From assembly GCA_905221615.1 (NCBI GenBank), contig CAJNDT010003124.1, positions 455,442 to 519,441 of the forward strand: DNA of 64,000 bases. Reading direction: 5' to 3'. The stretch comes from Symbiodinium sp. CCMP2592. Lineage: Eukaryota > Sar > Dinophyceae > Suessiales > Symbiodiniaceae. The notes under the pieces are model-generated. The model searched no databases. It was not told where the DNA came from and saw nothing but the letters and a program-made list of their open reading frames with translations. Below are positions 48,554-57,131 of the stretch, piece after piece. A program made the translations under genes and the position numbers. Within the stretch, counting starts at the first letter, position 1; each line of letters begins with the position of its first letter.

Positions 48554-49000
48554 TCACTCTTGCCTTCCCGGGCGGGGGGGGAGTGAGTGCTTACATGCTT
48601 TAGGATTATATCTCCATGCTAGCGGTGCTAAGAACTGGCATGGAAGTATACGATTTAAGTCTGGCACACACAACTCTGTGGCAATGACAGTGGAAACATA
48701 GATGGGCCGCAGCAAGAAGGACGTGACTTGATGCTTCTGAATTTGACGCTTTCGGGCAAACCAGCCCAGTCGCGTAGCCGGATTCTGTACCAAGGTGCTC
48801 AACGCTCCCCGCATACGTACATGTGTAAGACAGCACTCGGGCCACTGGGAGGGAGCATCCAAAGTTACCGCTTGCACTGAGTTGTTAGCTGTTCTCACTG
48901 TCGCAGTTTCACTGAATGCTGCCCTCGAGGTGCACACCGCTTGGCCGCAGCGCTTGCAGCAGGGCTGCCGGCAGTGCCAAGCTCTCCGACCACCTTGCAT
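48554..49000 (-). CDS. hypothetical Cys-rich protein, 148 codons
   Basis: One of the longest uninterrupted frames in the window. ATG start MQGGRRAWHCRQPCCKRCGQ, with five Cys in the first 28 residues, then LTHVRMRGALSTLVQNPATR and a hydrophobic STVIATELCVPDLNRILPCQ. No repeats explain its length. A 72-codon + frame (LLAVLTVAVSLNAALEVHTA) overlaps the 5' third. No family recognised. Confidence 0.48.
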   Translation of the reverse strand: MQGGRRAWHCRQPCCKRCGQAVCTSRAAFSETATVRTANNSVQAVTLDAPSQWPECCLTHVRMRGALSTLVQNPATRLGWFARKRQIQKHQVTSFLLRPIYVSTVIATELCVPDLNRILPCQFLAPLAWRYNPKACKHSLPPRPGRQE

Positions 49001-49104
49001 GACAGACTGAACCCTAAAGCCTGAACCCTAAAACAGACTGAAGCCCAGGGCGCCCTCTGCTTAGCCACTATCCTTCCGGAGTCCGCTTGGGATCCGTGCT
49101 ATAA

Positions 49105-49215
49105 CGACTACTATAGGGGCCTTTTGTATTTAGAATGTGGATTTTTTGGTGCCCAGACTACTTTGATTTGTTATCAGGACCCCCCAAAAAGAGCATAGGT
49201 AACTATTCAGGCCTC
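49105..49215. mobile_element. E2-like element, diverged
   Basis: TATAGGGGCCTTTTGTATTTAGAATG ... CTATTCAGGCCTC with AGACTACTTTGATTTGTTATCAGG inside. Confidence 0.5.
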
Positions 49216-49323
49216 TATGTTGCTTATTGTGTGGCACAATCCGAACCCTGATTTCGAAGAGCACGAGGTTTCGCGCTGAGCATCGGATTTCTTGTGCGGA
49301 GGAACACTGCACTGGGCTTTGGA
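49211..49323 (+). CDS. putative exon before an E14 element
   Basis: GTAACTATTCAG then LCGTIRTLISKSTRFRAEHR, ISCAEEHCTGLW plus A, ending CTTTGGA|GTACC, phase 1. Confidence 0.5.
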
Positions 49324-49421
49324 GTACCATACTTCAAAAATTTTTGGGGGACCTGTTACTTAAGGCGAACCATTATGAAATAAAAGTCTATACTTTTGTC
49401 TCTGGTTACGTCAAAGCCCAG
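49310..49421. mobile_element. E14 element, candidate intron
   Basis: CTGGGCTTTGGAGTACC ... GGTTACGTCAAAGCCCAG. GT and AG lie 13 and 5 bp inside the inverted ends; removal of 49324-49416 keeps phase. Confidence 0.82.
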
Positions 49422-49460
49422 TATGAAGCTTTTTGTCGGGTACAGCCTACAGCCCCCTAA
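49417..49460 (+). CDS. putative terminal exon after an E14 element
   Basis: CC completes Thr, then QYEAFCRVQPTAP, TAA. Junction W-T-Q matches the other E14 site at 59210/59365. Confidence 0.5.
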
Positions 49461-49534
49461 CCCCGAACCCCTAAACACTAAACCCCTAAACCCTGAGACA
49501 GACAAAGGGAGACAGACCTTTGAGCTTTCCTCAG

Positions 49535-49604
49535 CTGCAACAGGAGGCCCGCTGAAGCAGAACCAGAGCCCCTTGCAGTCAACCCTATGCCCAGCAAGTT
49601 CTTG
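49535..49604 (+). CDS. putative exon
   Basis: CCTTTGAGCTTTCCTCAG then CNRRPAEAEPEPLAVNPMPS, KFL, donor TTCTTG|GTTTTAGG in phase 0. Confidence 0.47.
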
Positions 49605-49743
49605 GTTTTAGGGTTCCCAAATCATGAAACCCCGAGCCTTAGGCTCTAGGGCTTAGGGTTTAGGGTTGGGGTTTTAGGGTTTGGGGTTTGGGGTTTAAGG
49701 TCGTTGAAACATCATCCAATCGAAACTTCTCAGCTTTTTGCAG

Positions 49744-49800
49744 GAGGGCCTGACTGGGGGAGTGGACCAGACGATCTTGCTGCCGAACCTGGCGATCGGG
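49744..49800 (+). CDS. putative exon following 49535
   Basis: ACTTCTCAGCTTTTTGCAG then EGLTGGVDQTILLPNLAIG and GTTCGGGG; phase 0 at both ends, so it joins 49604 in frame. Confidence 0.55.
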
Positions 49801-50105
49801 GTTCGGGGGTGCAGGGTTAAGGATTAGGGGTTTAAGGATTCAGGGGTTTAGGGATGCGGGGGTTTAGGGATTTAGGGGTTTAGGGATTCAAGGGTTTAGG
49901 GATGCAGGGGGTTTAGGGATTTAGGGGTTTAGGGATTCAAGGGTTTAGGGATGCAGGGGGTTTAGGGATTTAGGGGTTTAGGGATTTAGGGGTTTAGGGA
50001 TTCAAGGGTTTAGGGATGCAGGGGGTTTAGGGATTTAGGGGTTTAGGGGTTTAAAAGCTTAGGGATCTAGGGGTTTCTGGATGTAGGGATTTAGGGGCAC
50101 AGGCA
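49801..50105 (+). repeat. GGGTTTAGGGATTCA higher-order repeat
   Basis: About 22 telomere-like units in a higher-order pattern: GGGTTTAGGGATGCAGGG / GGTTTAGGGATTCAA alternate with about 55-65 bp periodicity. Confidence 0.88.
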
Positions 50106-50124
50106 GGGTTACTAAGGTAACTGA

Positions 50125-50178
50125 GGCGGCCTTAAAAATTACCACTACGATTTTGGAGGTTCCTGCTTATAATCATAG

Positions 50179-50210
<32 letters not shown>

Positions 50211-50245
50211 CCCCCACCTTATGTTAATAATCAGGGCCCCTACAG
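50125..50245. mobile_element. E2 element with (TA)n insert
   Basis: GGCGGCCTTAAAAATTACCA ... ATGTTAATAATCAGGGCCCC, with about 28 bp of TA in the middle. Confidence 0.7.
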
Positions 50246-50579
50246 TTTAGGGTGCAGGATGTAAAAGATGTTTGCGGTAGTTAGTTCGTGTCTGCAGAGG
50301 TGGCTTTCAGGGCTGCAGGGGCTTTAGACATGTATACATTGGGGGTTCTGCGCTGTAGGATTTATAGGTCTTGCCCTAAACCCTAAACCCTAAACCTTAC
50401 ACCCTATACCCAAGCCCTAAACCGAAAGACTTGCAAACACTACCATTGCCCTCGCTCCAAAACCCCAGTCCCCAAACCGACGTCTGAGACCCTGGTCCCA
50501 AAACCCTACGATATTTTGGAGTCTGAGACCGAAACCCTACCCGGACCTTAAAGAATCTACCTTTACAGGGTTCCCTATT
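50246..50579. other. no gene seen
   Basis: Telomere-like CCCTAAACCC at 50373-50420. A GTCTGAGACC motif recurs at 50483 and 50520. 50553-50615 matches 51811-51875 (TACCTTTxxAGGGTTCC ... TTCCTTATATAAGTC). Confidence 0.5.
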
Positions 50580-50909
50580 ATGATTTCCTTATATAAGTCG
50601 TTAAAAAGGGAGATTATTTGGGGCCCCAAAACGCCCAAAAGGACTTCTGCTGAGGTCGGTATGCCGTCCGGCCCTAGATTAGCGTCGGCTTTCTTAAGGG
50701 GAGCAAAGCTGCAGAATTACACGGGCTTACGTGAAGTCTCCGGGCTGAAATTTTGGAGTTTAGGGTTTAGTAATGTAGGTGTTTGGGGGTTTAGGGTTTT
50801 TTTTGGGGGGGTTCGGGTGATTCGAGTTCGGGTTCCGCGCAATCGCACACTCATACGAGTGCAAGCGGTTCATCCTCGGCCTTGGGCGAAGCCCGTCTCC
50901 GAAAATTAG
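50580..50909 (+). CDS. hypothetical ORF, 109 codons
   Basis: EVGMPSGPRLASAFLRGAKL, QNYTGLREVSGLK in the middle look like protein; the 3' part is GGGTTT-rich and then VQAVHPRPWAKP up to the E6 element. Probably two exons read through. Confidence 0.36.
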   Translation: MISLYKSLKREIIWGPKTPKRTSAEVGMPSGPRLASAFLRGAKLQNYTGLREVSGLKFWSLGFSNVGVWGFRVFFGGVRVIRVRVPRNRTLIRVQAVHPRPWAKPVSEN

Positions 50910-50994
50910 GGATACCTTGTTTTGGGGTCCTTATAATGAGGATCCTACTATTTAGGGTACTATCCTAGGGTCCCCTCTTTTCGGAAACTCCCAT
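50886..50994. mobile_element. E6 element
   Basis: CCGTCTCCGAAAATTAGGGA ... CTTTTCGGAAACTCCCATA. Confidence 0.8.
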
Positions 50995-51001
50995 ATTGGT
51001 A

Positions 51002-51128
51002 GCCAAAAGCCATGTCCATTGCTCTAATGTGTCCCTCCCTCGAAGCAGGAAAAAGTCGGTCATCGCAGCACTGCTGCGGCCCTCCTTTTGGAGTTTCTTG
51101 GTTCGAATGGTGTTTGTTTCCACAAGGG
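51002..51128 (+). CDS. putative exon after an E6 element
   Basis: After TTGGTAG two frames are open: PKAMSIALMCPSLEAGKSRS and SHVHCSNVSLPRSRKKSVIA. The first is in phase with ...WAKP upstream. Confidence 0.35.
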
Positions 51129-51309
51129 GTTTACAGGGTTTAGGGTTTAGGGTGGGGCCCAGGGTTCAGGGTTCAGCACTAATAATAATTATAAGGGTTT
51201 GGGGTTTACGGTTTAGGGTTAAGGTGTACGGTATGGTATAATAGGGTCATTACGAGGGCTACTATGAGTTCTGGAAGCCAGGCACATGTTACAGGGGTGT
51301 AGGGCTTAG

Positions 51310-51448
51310 GGTGTGGAGCGTAGTGGGGCTGTTTGATGCTCCGTGTGTTAGGATAAAGTTGTATCCTGCTGTCCGTCATACCAGAAACTTGCTCTCGGTT
51401 ACCGTCCTGATCTTGTTGCAGCATACTGCCAGTTTACTCCATGTTTGA
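51310..51448 (+). CDS. putative terminal exon
   Basis: GGGCTTAG then VWSVVGLFDAPCVRIKLYPA, VRHTRNLLSVTVLILLQHTA, SLLHV, TGA. The minus strand is also open (72 codons). Confidence 0.37.
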
Positions 51449-51532
51449 ATAGCTTGTGTTCGCATCCTAAGTCTTTTAGGGTTTATGGTTTAGGTTACTA
51501 GGATCCCTCATAGAAGGCTTCATATTTTGGGA

Positions 51533-51642
51533 TTACTTGGAGGTTCATGGATAGCTATAAGTAGGAATATATTTAACTATAGTTATAATCCATATTAGGG
51601 GACCTATAACCCACTTATAACTACTCATGAACCTCCAAGTAC
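51533..51642. mobile_element. E3 element, GTTCATGG subtype
   Basis: ATTACTTGGAGGTTCATGGA ... ACTCATGAACCTCCAAGTA. Confidence 0.85.
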
Positions 51643-51693
51643 CCCATCTACCTTCACCGCACTAAACCCTATAAACCCTAACCCACCTGTTAG

Positions 51694-51790
51694 CATCCGA
51701 AGTCTATGCCTCCCGCAGCGGCTTGCAAGCTTTCGCCTCTGCGAGGAGACTTGCAGCCATCCTGTTGGGCTCCAGATACCGAATACAGAG
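51694..51790 (+). CDS. putative exon
   Basis: ACCCACCTGTTAG then SEVYASRSGLQAFASARRLA, AILLGSRYRIQR. The frame stays open through the following repeat. Another frame is open too. Confidence 0.36.
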
Positions 51791-51920
51791 GCCTTACCCT
51801 AACCCTGAAGAACGTACCTTTTTAGGGTTCCTTATTATGATTTCCTTATATAAGTCTCCTTACAAAAGTCTTAGAAAGGTAGGCTCTTCACGGTTCAGGT
51901 AGTTCTTACGTATATTGAAT

Positions 51921-51995
51921 TGGGGCTCCGTATTACAATATCGTATCATACCTCCCAACCCGATTCTAATTATTGATGCCTCTGTCGTATTTAAA
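51921..51995. mobile_element. E2 fragment
   Basis: GGGGCTCCGTATTACAATATC ... CCCGATTCTAATTATTGATGCC. Confidence 0.6.
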
Positions 51996-52028
51996 TGGCT
52001 CAAAGTGTCAAGGTCTACGTGTCTGCAG

Positions 52029-52166
52029 GTTGGTGTAGTAGGGCCGTCGAGATCTCTTCCTGCCCCAACTACCACAGTAACTGAAAGCCCTGCGTTCCAG
52101 CCCGGAACCACCGCCTCCTTCTTCGACGGTGCTCGGTGCGGGTGTCTGCGAGCCTTTGTCCCACAG
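52029..52166 (+). CDS. putative exon, Pro/Thr/Ser-rich
   Basis: TCTACGTGTCTGCAG then VGVVGPSRSLPAPTTTVTES, PAFQPGTTASFFDGARCGCL, RAFVPQ; 46 codons, phase 0 in and out. It ends CACAG|GCTCC at an E4 element, a possible GC-AG donor. Confidence 0.5.
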
Positions 52167-52268
52167 GCTCCATGTACCCACATAGTAGGTGCTTAGGCCT
52201 TAAAGTGCCCATACAGTGGCCCCTTTAAGGCCTAAGTACCTACTATATGGGTGCATGGAGCCTTTGGG
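52167..52268. mobile_element. E4 element
   Basis: GGCTCCATGTACCCACATAG ... TATATGGGTGCATGGAGCC. Downstream 52253-52334 is open as FGCDAFSDLRLVRQQKHPTL, TAA two codons on. Confidence 0.82.
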
Positions 52269-52334
52269 TGTGATGCTTTTTCGGATCTAAGGCTGGTGCG
52301 GCAGCAAAAGCATCCGACACTCTGCCGTCATTAA

Positions 52335-52850
52335 GCTTACTTTGGGTATACATGCAGTACAGGAACGAGTACCCCAGAGACATTATCGTTAATCTGATAT
52401 CATGTTCTGGCTAGTGAGCTCGGTAGGTAAGCAACCTTTACTTCTAGAATGAATGTGTGTGCGCAGAAACAGGGACGTACCTGCATTCGTATGGACATGC
52501 AGCTCGACATGCCGACGCATCTGCACCTGCCGGGCCGCAAGCGAAGACATGTACGCATGTGAAGTTGGGGGGCAGTTGCATACAGAAACCTGCAGACATC
52601 CATGCGTATATGCATATTCATACTGCCTGATAAAACTACTTGCATACTGCATACAGACATATGTACATTCGTACACACATACATGCGTAGCAGATCCATC
52701 CATCATCCATCCATACATCCATCCGGCCAGCCAGCCAGCCATCCTTCCTTCCTTGCTGCCTTACATCCTTACTTGCATAGTTACACATATAGGTACGCCC
52801 CTGCATGCTTTCATGCTTACCGATTCCTGTTACGTAGGTACGAAACCATA
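52335..52850. other. ACAT/ATCC microsatellite-derived DNA
   Basis: A 178-codon + frame (52453-52989) and two 100-codon minus frames cross this stretch. 52690-52770 is (ATCC)n-(AGCC)n-(TTCC)n. Confidence 0.55.
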
Positions 52851-52859
52851 CACCCATGT

Positions 52860-52989
52860 GCACACAGACGGGACGCGAAGGTGCATGACAGTACTCATGA
52901 AAGACCTTGCACTCGAGGCAGCTGAACTGGTTGCCACACATCGCTTGTTTGGTTTCTTGTTCTTGTTTCGCATGCATGTGGGTGCTTAA
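52860..52989 (+). CDS. possible 3' exon of the long frame
   Basis: The last part, CMTVLMKDLALEAAELVATH then RLFGFLFLFRMHVGA, is the only non-repetitive piece of the 178-codon frame. A GGGACGCGAAG site at 52880 could be the acceptor. Confidence 0.3.
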
Positions 52990-53164
52990 ATCTGTAGGTT
53001 TGTGTGATTGTGCGAGTACGTGTTGCGTCTGGACGTGTCCAATGAATGCTTAATAGCCCGTTGTTTCCGAAGGCCTCAAGCTGAAACTTCATCTCTTCAA
53101 TCGTTGAGCCTGCTTGGATGACAGGTCCTTGGATGACAGGCTGAGTGTTGAGGATTCCAGATGC

Positions 53165-53632
53165 TCATAGAGGGCACAAATCATGCAGCACATGATCGCG
53201 GAATATGTTAAGTTCTGCTTTGGCGCCTGAATTGTCTGAAACGGAATCCGCTCCAGACCCTAGGCCAACCCTAAACCCTAAACCCTTAAATCGTGCACCC
53301 TGAAACCCTGAACTCGCAGAATCTAACGAGGCAGTCTCCGCGTGAGCTGGGTGTGGCCTTTGTCTGGCCAGTAGCGGTGGAGGACCTGAGAGAATAACTA
53401 TAGGTGCCTTCATGGTCACAAGAGCTTTTTTTGGGAGGGGAGTTTTGCCGTAAAGGTACCATAAGTAGGGACCGAATGACCCGTGAACGTAGGGACCCCA
53501 TCCCCTTATACTATGAATCTCTATATGGTGCATGGACCTGCCCAAAACCCTTTTAGGGATCATGTCGTCGTCAAGGTATGTGAAGGAAGCTCTCGGCTCA
53601 CAAAGTAGGAATAGACAAAGCGTTGATGGCAT
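53165..53632 (-). CDS. hypothetical protein, 155 codons
   Basis: A long minus ATG frame: MPSTLCLFLLCEPRASFTYL, DDDMIPKRVLGRSMHHIEIH ... IVILSGPPPLLARQRPHPAH ... ELNIFRDHVLHDLCPL. The middle GLGFRVGLG is telomere-like repeat in translation, so an intron may be read through. Product unknown. Confidence 0.42.
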   Translation of the reverse strand: MPSTLCLFLLCEPRASFTYLDDDMIPKRVLGRSMHHIEIHSIRGWGPYVHGSFGPYLWYLYGKTPLPKKALVTMKAPIVILSGPPPLLARQRPHPAHAETASLDSASSGFQGARFKGLGFRVGLGSGADSVSDNSGAKAELNIFRDHVLHDLCPL

Positions 53633-53729
53633 TGAACGTCCAGCTTACGGTTCGATTTGGGTTTAGGGTTCACGGATAGGCTTCAAAGTGTAGTTTTGGG
53701 TTCGACCCCTTGCACCATTATTATCCCTA

Positions 53730-53832
53730 AGGGTCCATGCACTCCTATAGTATACAGTGGCCTTAAAGTACTCCCTATATAGGTACATTGGGCCCAAAGT
53801 ATATCCTATATGGGTACATGGACCCTTAGGGA
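53730..53832. mobile_element. E4 element
   Basis: TAAGGGTCCATGCACTCCTA ... TATGGGTACATGGACCCTTA. Confidence 0.85.
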
Positions 53833-53845
53833 TTATTATTACCAG

Positions 53846-53945
53846 GGTTCGATTTCAGTACCTTTCTCTCATCCTGCTTGCTTTGGTTCGAACCGGCCTT
53901 AGCCCAACCATCTTCGGGGCTTTTGGAGTTTCGACCGTAGCCTAA
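53846..53945 (+). CDS. putative terminal or internal exon, hydrophobic
   Basis: GGGATTATTATTACCAG, just past the E4 element, then VRFQYLSLILLALVRTGLSP, TIFGAFGVSTVA, TAA. Confidence 0.48.
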
Positions 53946-54070
53946 ACCGTGCGCCCACGGCCATTTCAGGGTAGTTCTCACTTGGGTTCCATCAAAGGCA
54001 AGATCCCCCGATCCCCATCAGTGCTATCGTGACAGGTATCTTTGTATCGTGATGATCACTGCTTCTGATA

Positions 54071-54298
54071 GACAAAATCTCGCAATACCAAACTAAGCAT
54101 CCTGAATTACGGGAATTATATGGCATATTCCGTACTTTAGATAGCAGCCGTATCACTAGAGCCGGCGCTACCACTGCACAGACGTTCTTCCTGCTAAGGC
54201 TACTAAACTGCTACGAAGAGTATCCTGGGTATCCTTTCAACAATCCAGCTCGAGAGGAGGGGTTCACGGCGAAGGCTGCCGCGTTGCAGCACTTATGA
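54071..54298 (+). CDS. terminal exon, 75 codons
   Basis: Open from a TGA at 54053 to TGA at 54296 with no ATG, GTG or TTG until near its end, as expected of an internal or terminal exon. ACTGCTTCTGATAG is the likely acceptor. It reads KISQYQTKHPELRELYGIFR, TLDSSRITRAGATTAQTFFL, LRLLNCYEEYPGYPFNNPAR, EEGFTAKAAALQHL. Other frames open near the 3' end could continue past the E1 element. Family unknown. Confidence 0.52.
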   Translation, partial: DKISQYQTKHPELRELYGIFRTLDSSRITRAGATTAQTFFLLRLLNCYEEYPGYPFNNPAREEGFTAKAAALQHL

Positions 54299-54453
54299 AC
54301 GGTTGATGATGGAAATCCTGCATTACCTTAAGGACCCTAAAAACTATGGGAATTATGGTATATTCCTTATTATGGCTTTAAGGACCCTAAACTATGGGAA
54401 TCATGGTATATTCCTGATTATGGGTATGCAGGATTTATACCATCAACCGGAAG
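54299..54453. mobile_element. E1 element with internal duplication
   Basis: ACGGTTGATGATGGAAATCC ... GATTTATACCATCAACCGGAAG; the middle AAGGACCCTAAA-ACTATGGGAAT-ATGGTATATTCC occurs twice in tandem. Confidence 0.82.
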
Positions 54454-54610
54454 CACCTGTCCGACGGGAATGCATCCCACCGGCTGTCAACTTGCCTCAG
54501 GGTTTTGGGTGAAGATTCTTAAGGGTGCAGAACAAGAGACGCCGTTTGCAGGCAGTTCCTCCAACGCAACATTCCTTAAACTTACCAGACATGAGCCCAA
54601 CCGATGCTAA
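54454..54610 (+). CDS. putative exon after an E1 element
   Basis: Frames open: TCPTGMHPTGCQLASGFWVK then ILKGAEQETPFAGSSSNATF ... to TAA (52 codons), and HLSDGNASHRLSTCLRVLGE. The first is longer. Confidence 0.36.
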
Positions 54611-54950
54611 TCACTCTAGAACTTAGCCTCCTCACTCGCCCGAAAGGAAGCCTAGATGCTTGTAAGATTCATTCGGGTGCACTTGTAACCCACTAGACAT
54701 AGTCCTTCAAACAAAGCCCTGCTCTGCGAAGCCAAGATCTGAACAGCGGCAGTTATAAGCGTTTGGGGCTATTCGGGTTTGGGGCTGGTAAGGTTTGGGC
54801 CATGATGGTTCAAAGATATTTGGACGGAGGTCCTGGGGATGATATTGAGATGGCGGTGGCTGTTTATGTGGATCTAGGGAGGAAGACGAAATGTCCATAA
54901 ACCCAAACCCTCAACCCCAGGACCCTAAACCCTCAACCCCATAGTAGAAG
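54611..54950. other. no gene assigned
   Basis: A 63-codon minus frame at 54707-54898 has no splice support. Telomere-like DNA at 54900-54945. Confidence 0.4.
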
Positions 54951-54951
54951 C

Positions 54952-55049
54952 CAGAAAGTTGGAACATCATTATCCTCATGCCCTTAAGGTGAGGTATAAG
55001 GGATCCTAGCACTACTCCTCCCAAAGCCATGTTCCAACTTTCTGGCTTC
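54952..55049. mobile_element. E9 element
   Basis: GCCAGAAAGTTGGAACATCA ... GCCATGTTCCAACTTTCTGGC. Confidence 0.85.
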
Positions 55050-55065
55050 TACTACCCAGAACTTC

Positions 55066-55166
55066 TAAAATCCCTTAATTAAGGAATATACCTTAAATCA
55101 TATTATTAGGGATCCTACTACAATTTACGAAAATATTCCTTAATTAAGGGATTTTGGAAGTTCTGG
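55066..55166. mobile_element. E8 element
   Basis: AGAACTTCTAAAATCCCTTA ... TAAGGGATTTTGGAAGTTCT; near-perfect ends. Confidence 0.85.
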
Positions 55167-55238
55167 GTATAAACCGTTCCGCAATCCCTAAAAAAAAAAA
55201 CCTTAACCCTTAAACCCTAAACCCCAAACCGCCCCCAG

Positions 55239-55286
55239 GAAGAACAGCTCTTCGCCAACTTCTTCCTCGTGCTCCCTTACTGGGAG
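55239..55286 (+). CDS. putative small exon
   Basis: AACCGCCCCCAG then EEQLFANFFLVLPYWE and TGGGAG|GTCCAC; 16 codons, phase 0 both sides, third positions nearly all G/C. An E4 copy follows at 55319-55397. Confidence 0.5.
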
Positions 55287-55399
55287 GTCCACTGAGTCCG
55301 CCTAACCCTAAGGGTCTAAACCTAAGGGTCCATGTGCCCAAATAGTATATGCTTTGGCGCCCAAAGTATATACTATCTAAGTACATGGACCCTTAGGAT

Positions 55400-55680
55400 A
55401 ATACCGGGGCTTTACTAATTACCTAAAGGGAAGAGGGTTACAGTACTTTAAAGGGGTCTATAAGGGCTACTATAATGGCTACTATAGGGATTACTAATTA
55501 CCAAAAGAGAAGAGGGTGCCTTTAAAGGGGTCTAGAAGGGTTACTATAAGGGCTGTTATAGGTGCAATAGGGATTTAGTGCAAGGGCCTTGATAATTACC
55601 AATACTATTCTGGGGGCTCCTTATTACAACGATAGTATAATATGTCCCAAAACCCTATTCTAATTATTAAGGCCCATGTA
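55400..55680. repeat. tandem AATTACCxAAAGGGAAGAGGG unit and E2 element
   Basis: TTACTAATTACC...AAGAGGG...TTTAAAGGGGTCTA occurs twice about 75 bp apart (55410, 55490). E2 follows at 55590-55672. Confidence 0.7.
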
Positions 55681-55791
55681 TTTCTTCTTGTTTTCAAGCC
55701 TTCGGGTTGCGGTCCAGGGTTTAAGCAATTTAGGCTTCTGGGGTTGAGGTTTAGGGTTTAGGGGTCGGGGTATAGAGGGTTTAGGGGTTAG

Positions 55792-55945
55792 GGCCGGCAG
55801 CTAGGTAGTACAGTAGCCACTGCAGATGAGCAGGTGCAATTGCGCGACCACGGCTGCTTCAATGTTATGCAGGACCCGATGCCCCGTACGTGGTAGTCCT
55901 TGTGTGAACTCTACAGCTGGAACATCGGTACGTCACAGTGATGCT
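55792..55945 (+). pseudogene. degraded relative of the 21765/28886 segments
   Basis: GRQLGSTVATADEQVQLRDH, GCFNVMQDPMPRTW then an in-frame TAG, then SLCELYSWNIGTSQ and TGA. NVM-DP matches 21814; ELYxxxIG matches 28970. It could also be two short exons split at the stop. Confidence 0.38.
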
Positions 55946-56056
55946 GCTCGCAGAACCTTGGTCGGCCCAAAAATGTAAGCCCTTGGAATTCTGAAGGACT
56001 CGCCCCGAACGCGGCCCGAAGCTTGAACCCCCGAGTTTCTTTGTCGCTGCTTGCGC

Positions 56057-56158
56057 TACCTATAGGCTCTCTTGCAGTTCCTTTTAGTGGCTTATATTTA
56101 GGACCTTAAAGGCTTAAAAGGTAATCTCATGATGGAACCAAGATGGAGCCTATGGGTA
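56057..56158. mobile_element. E11 element, candidate GC-AG intron
   Basis: CTACCTATAGGCTCTCTTGC ... AAGATGGAGCCTATGGGTA. CCTATAG|GCTCTC and GGGTACAG would be the splice sites. Confidence 0.75.
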
Positions 56159-56161
56159 CAG

Positions 56162-56254
56162 CACCTTCTCCTCGAAAAGGAGCTCTATGCCGGAGAAACA
56201 TGGGCGCGCAGCAGCGACTTCGTGACAATGAAGGCAGAATCCCAAATTCTTTGA
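56162..56254 (+). CDS. putative terminal exon after an E11 element
   Basis: GGGTACAG then HLLLEKELYAGETWARSSDF, VTMKAESQIL, TGA, with G/C-rich third positions. Confidence 0.55.
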   Translation, partial: HLLLEKELYAGETWARSSDFVTMKAESQIL

Positions 56255-56817
56255 ACTCTAGAAGCCCTATAGGCCCTTATAGGCCTTGTACACCCCAAAA
56301 GCCCCTATAAACCCTATAAGCCCCTATGAGCCCTGTAAGCCCCTATAAACCCTCTTTGAGCCCTATAATATAAGCCTCTAAACCCTAAACCTCAGACTGC
56401 CCTAAACTCTACGTTCCTCTGTAATCGCATTTGAGGCTTTTATATATATATATATATACATATACATATAGAGATATGTATAGTCCAATTATATCATGCA
56501 ATTCGACTATGATGGCCCCTTCAAAGCTCTGGTCGACTTCTCAGGGCCTCCACAAAGCCCTCAACAGCACTAAGCCCCATATCTCAAGCCAGGCTGCTTC
56601 AGTCAGATAGGTCTCTTCCGGCAGCGTGGCAGATCCCCCTGCCTGGCAATTAGGGGTCCTGATAATAACGACTGGTCAGGGGTGATACTGGGGTCTAGGA
56701 TTTGTGCAGATCGCCATTGACTATTTGATACATCCCCCGACCCACACGGGCAGTCTTGTAAAGCTCTGACACCAGATCACGCCTCTTCGTCCGTGCCAAC
56801 CCAAGCCTACACCCTAG
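56255..56817. other. repeats, no gene
   Basis: CCCTATAAGCCCC repeats at 56260-56390, (TA)n at 56440-56470, an E2 fragment at 56650-56740. Confidence 0.5.
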
Positions 56818-57020
56818 GCCAAGCCACATCTACTCAACAGTTTTGAGCGGGTTTCTGCGATGTATATCCAGCACATAACTGCAGTCCTGATGGTCAAGCG
56901 GGGGTGTTCTGAATCTCCTCAGCCGTGTAATTCTGTGTCTTCTGCCAACATCGTTTCAAGCAGAAATTGCATTGCGTTGTGTCACACGTTGCGTATGCTC
57001 TTCCTGTACAGCCCCAGAGG
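56818..57020 (+). CDS. exon, 67 codons, before an E7 element
   Basis: CCTACACCCTAG acceptor; AKPHLLNSFERVSAMYIQHI, TAVLMVKRGCSESPQPCNSV, SSANIVSSRNCIALCHTLRM, LFLYSPR, ending CAGAGG|GTCCATAC, phase 2. An ATG at 56860 could be a start. Joined over the E7 element it reaches a stop 13 codons later. Function unknown. Confidence 0.58.
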
Positions 57021-57120
57021 GTCCATACACACTACTATTTTGGAATTAGGCCCTGAAAGACAATCCCCATTATGGTTTTGGGGACCTAATTCCATAAATA
57101 GTAGTGTATATGGACCCTCT
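57011..57120. mobile_element. E7 element, candidate intron
   Basis: CCAGAGGGTCCATACACACT ... AGTGTATATGGACCCTCT. The intron 57021-57131 is 111 nt and free of stops in frame, so retention would add 37 residues. Confidence 0.85.
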
Positions 57121-57131
57121 CATGAATGCAG

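Noticed and set aside
52453-52850. N-terminal part of a 178-codon frame and two overlapping minus frames
   Set aside because: Built mostly on ACAT/ATCC microsatellites; all strands are open, so length is not evidence.
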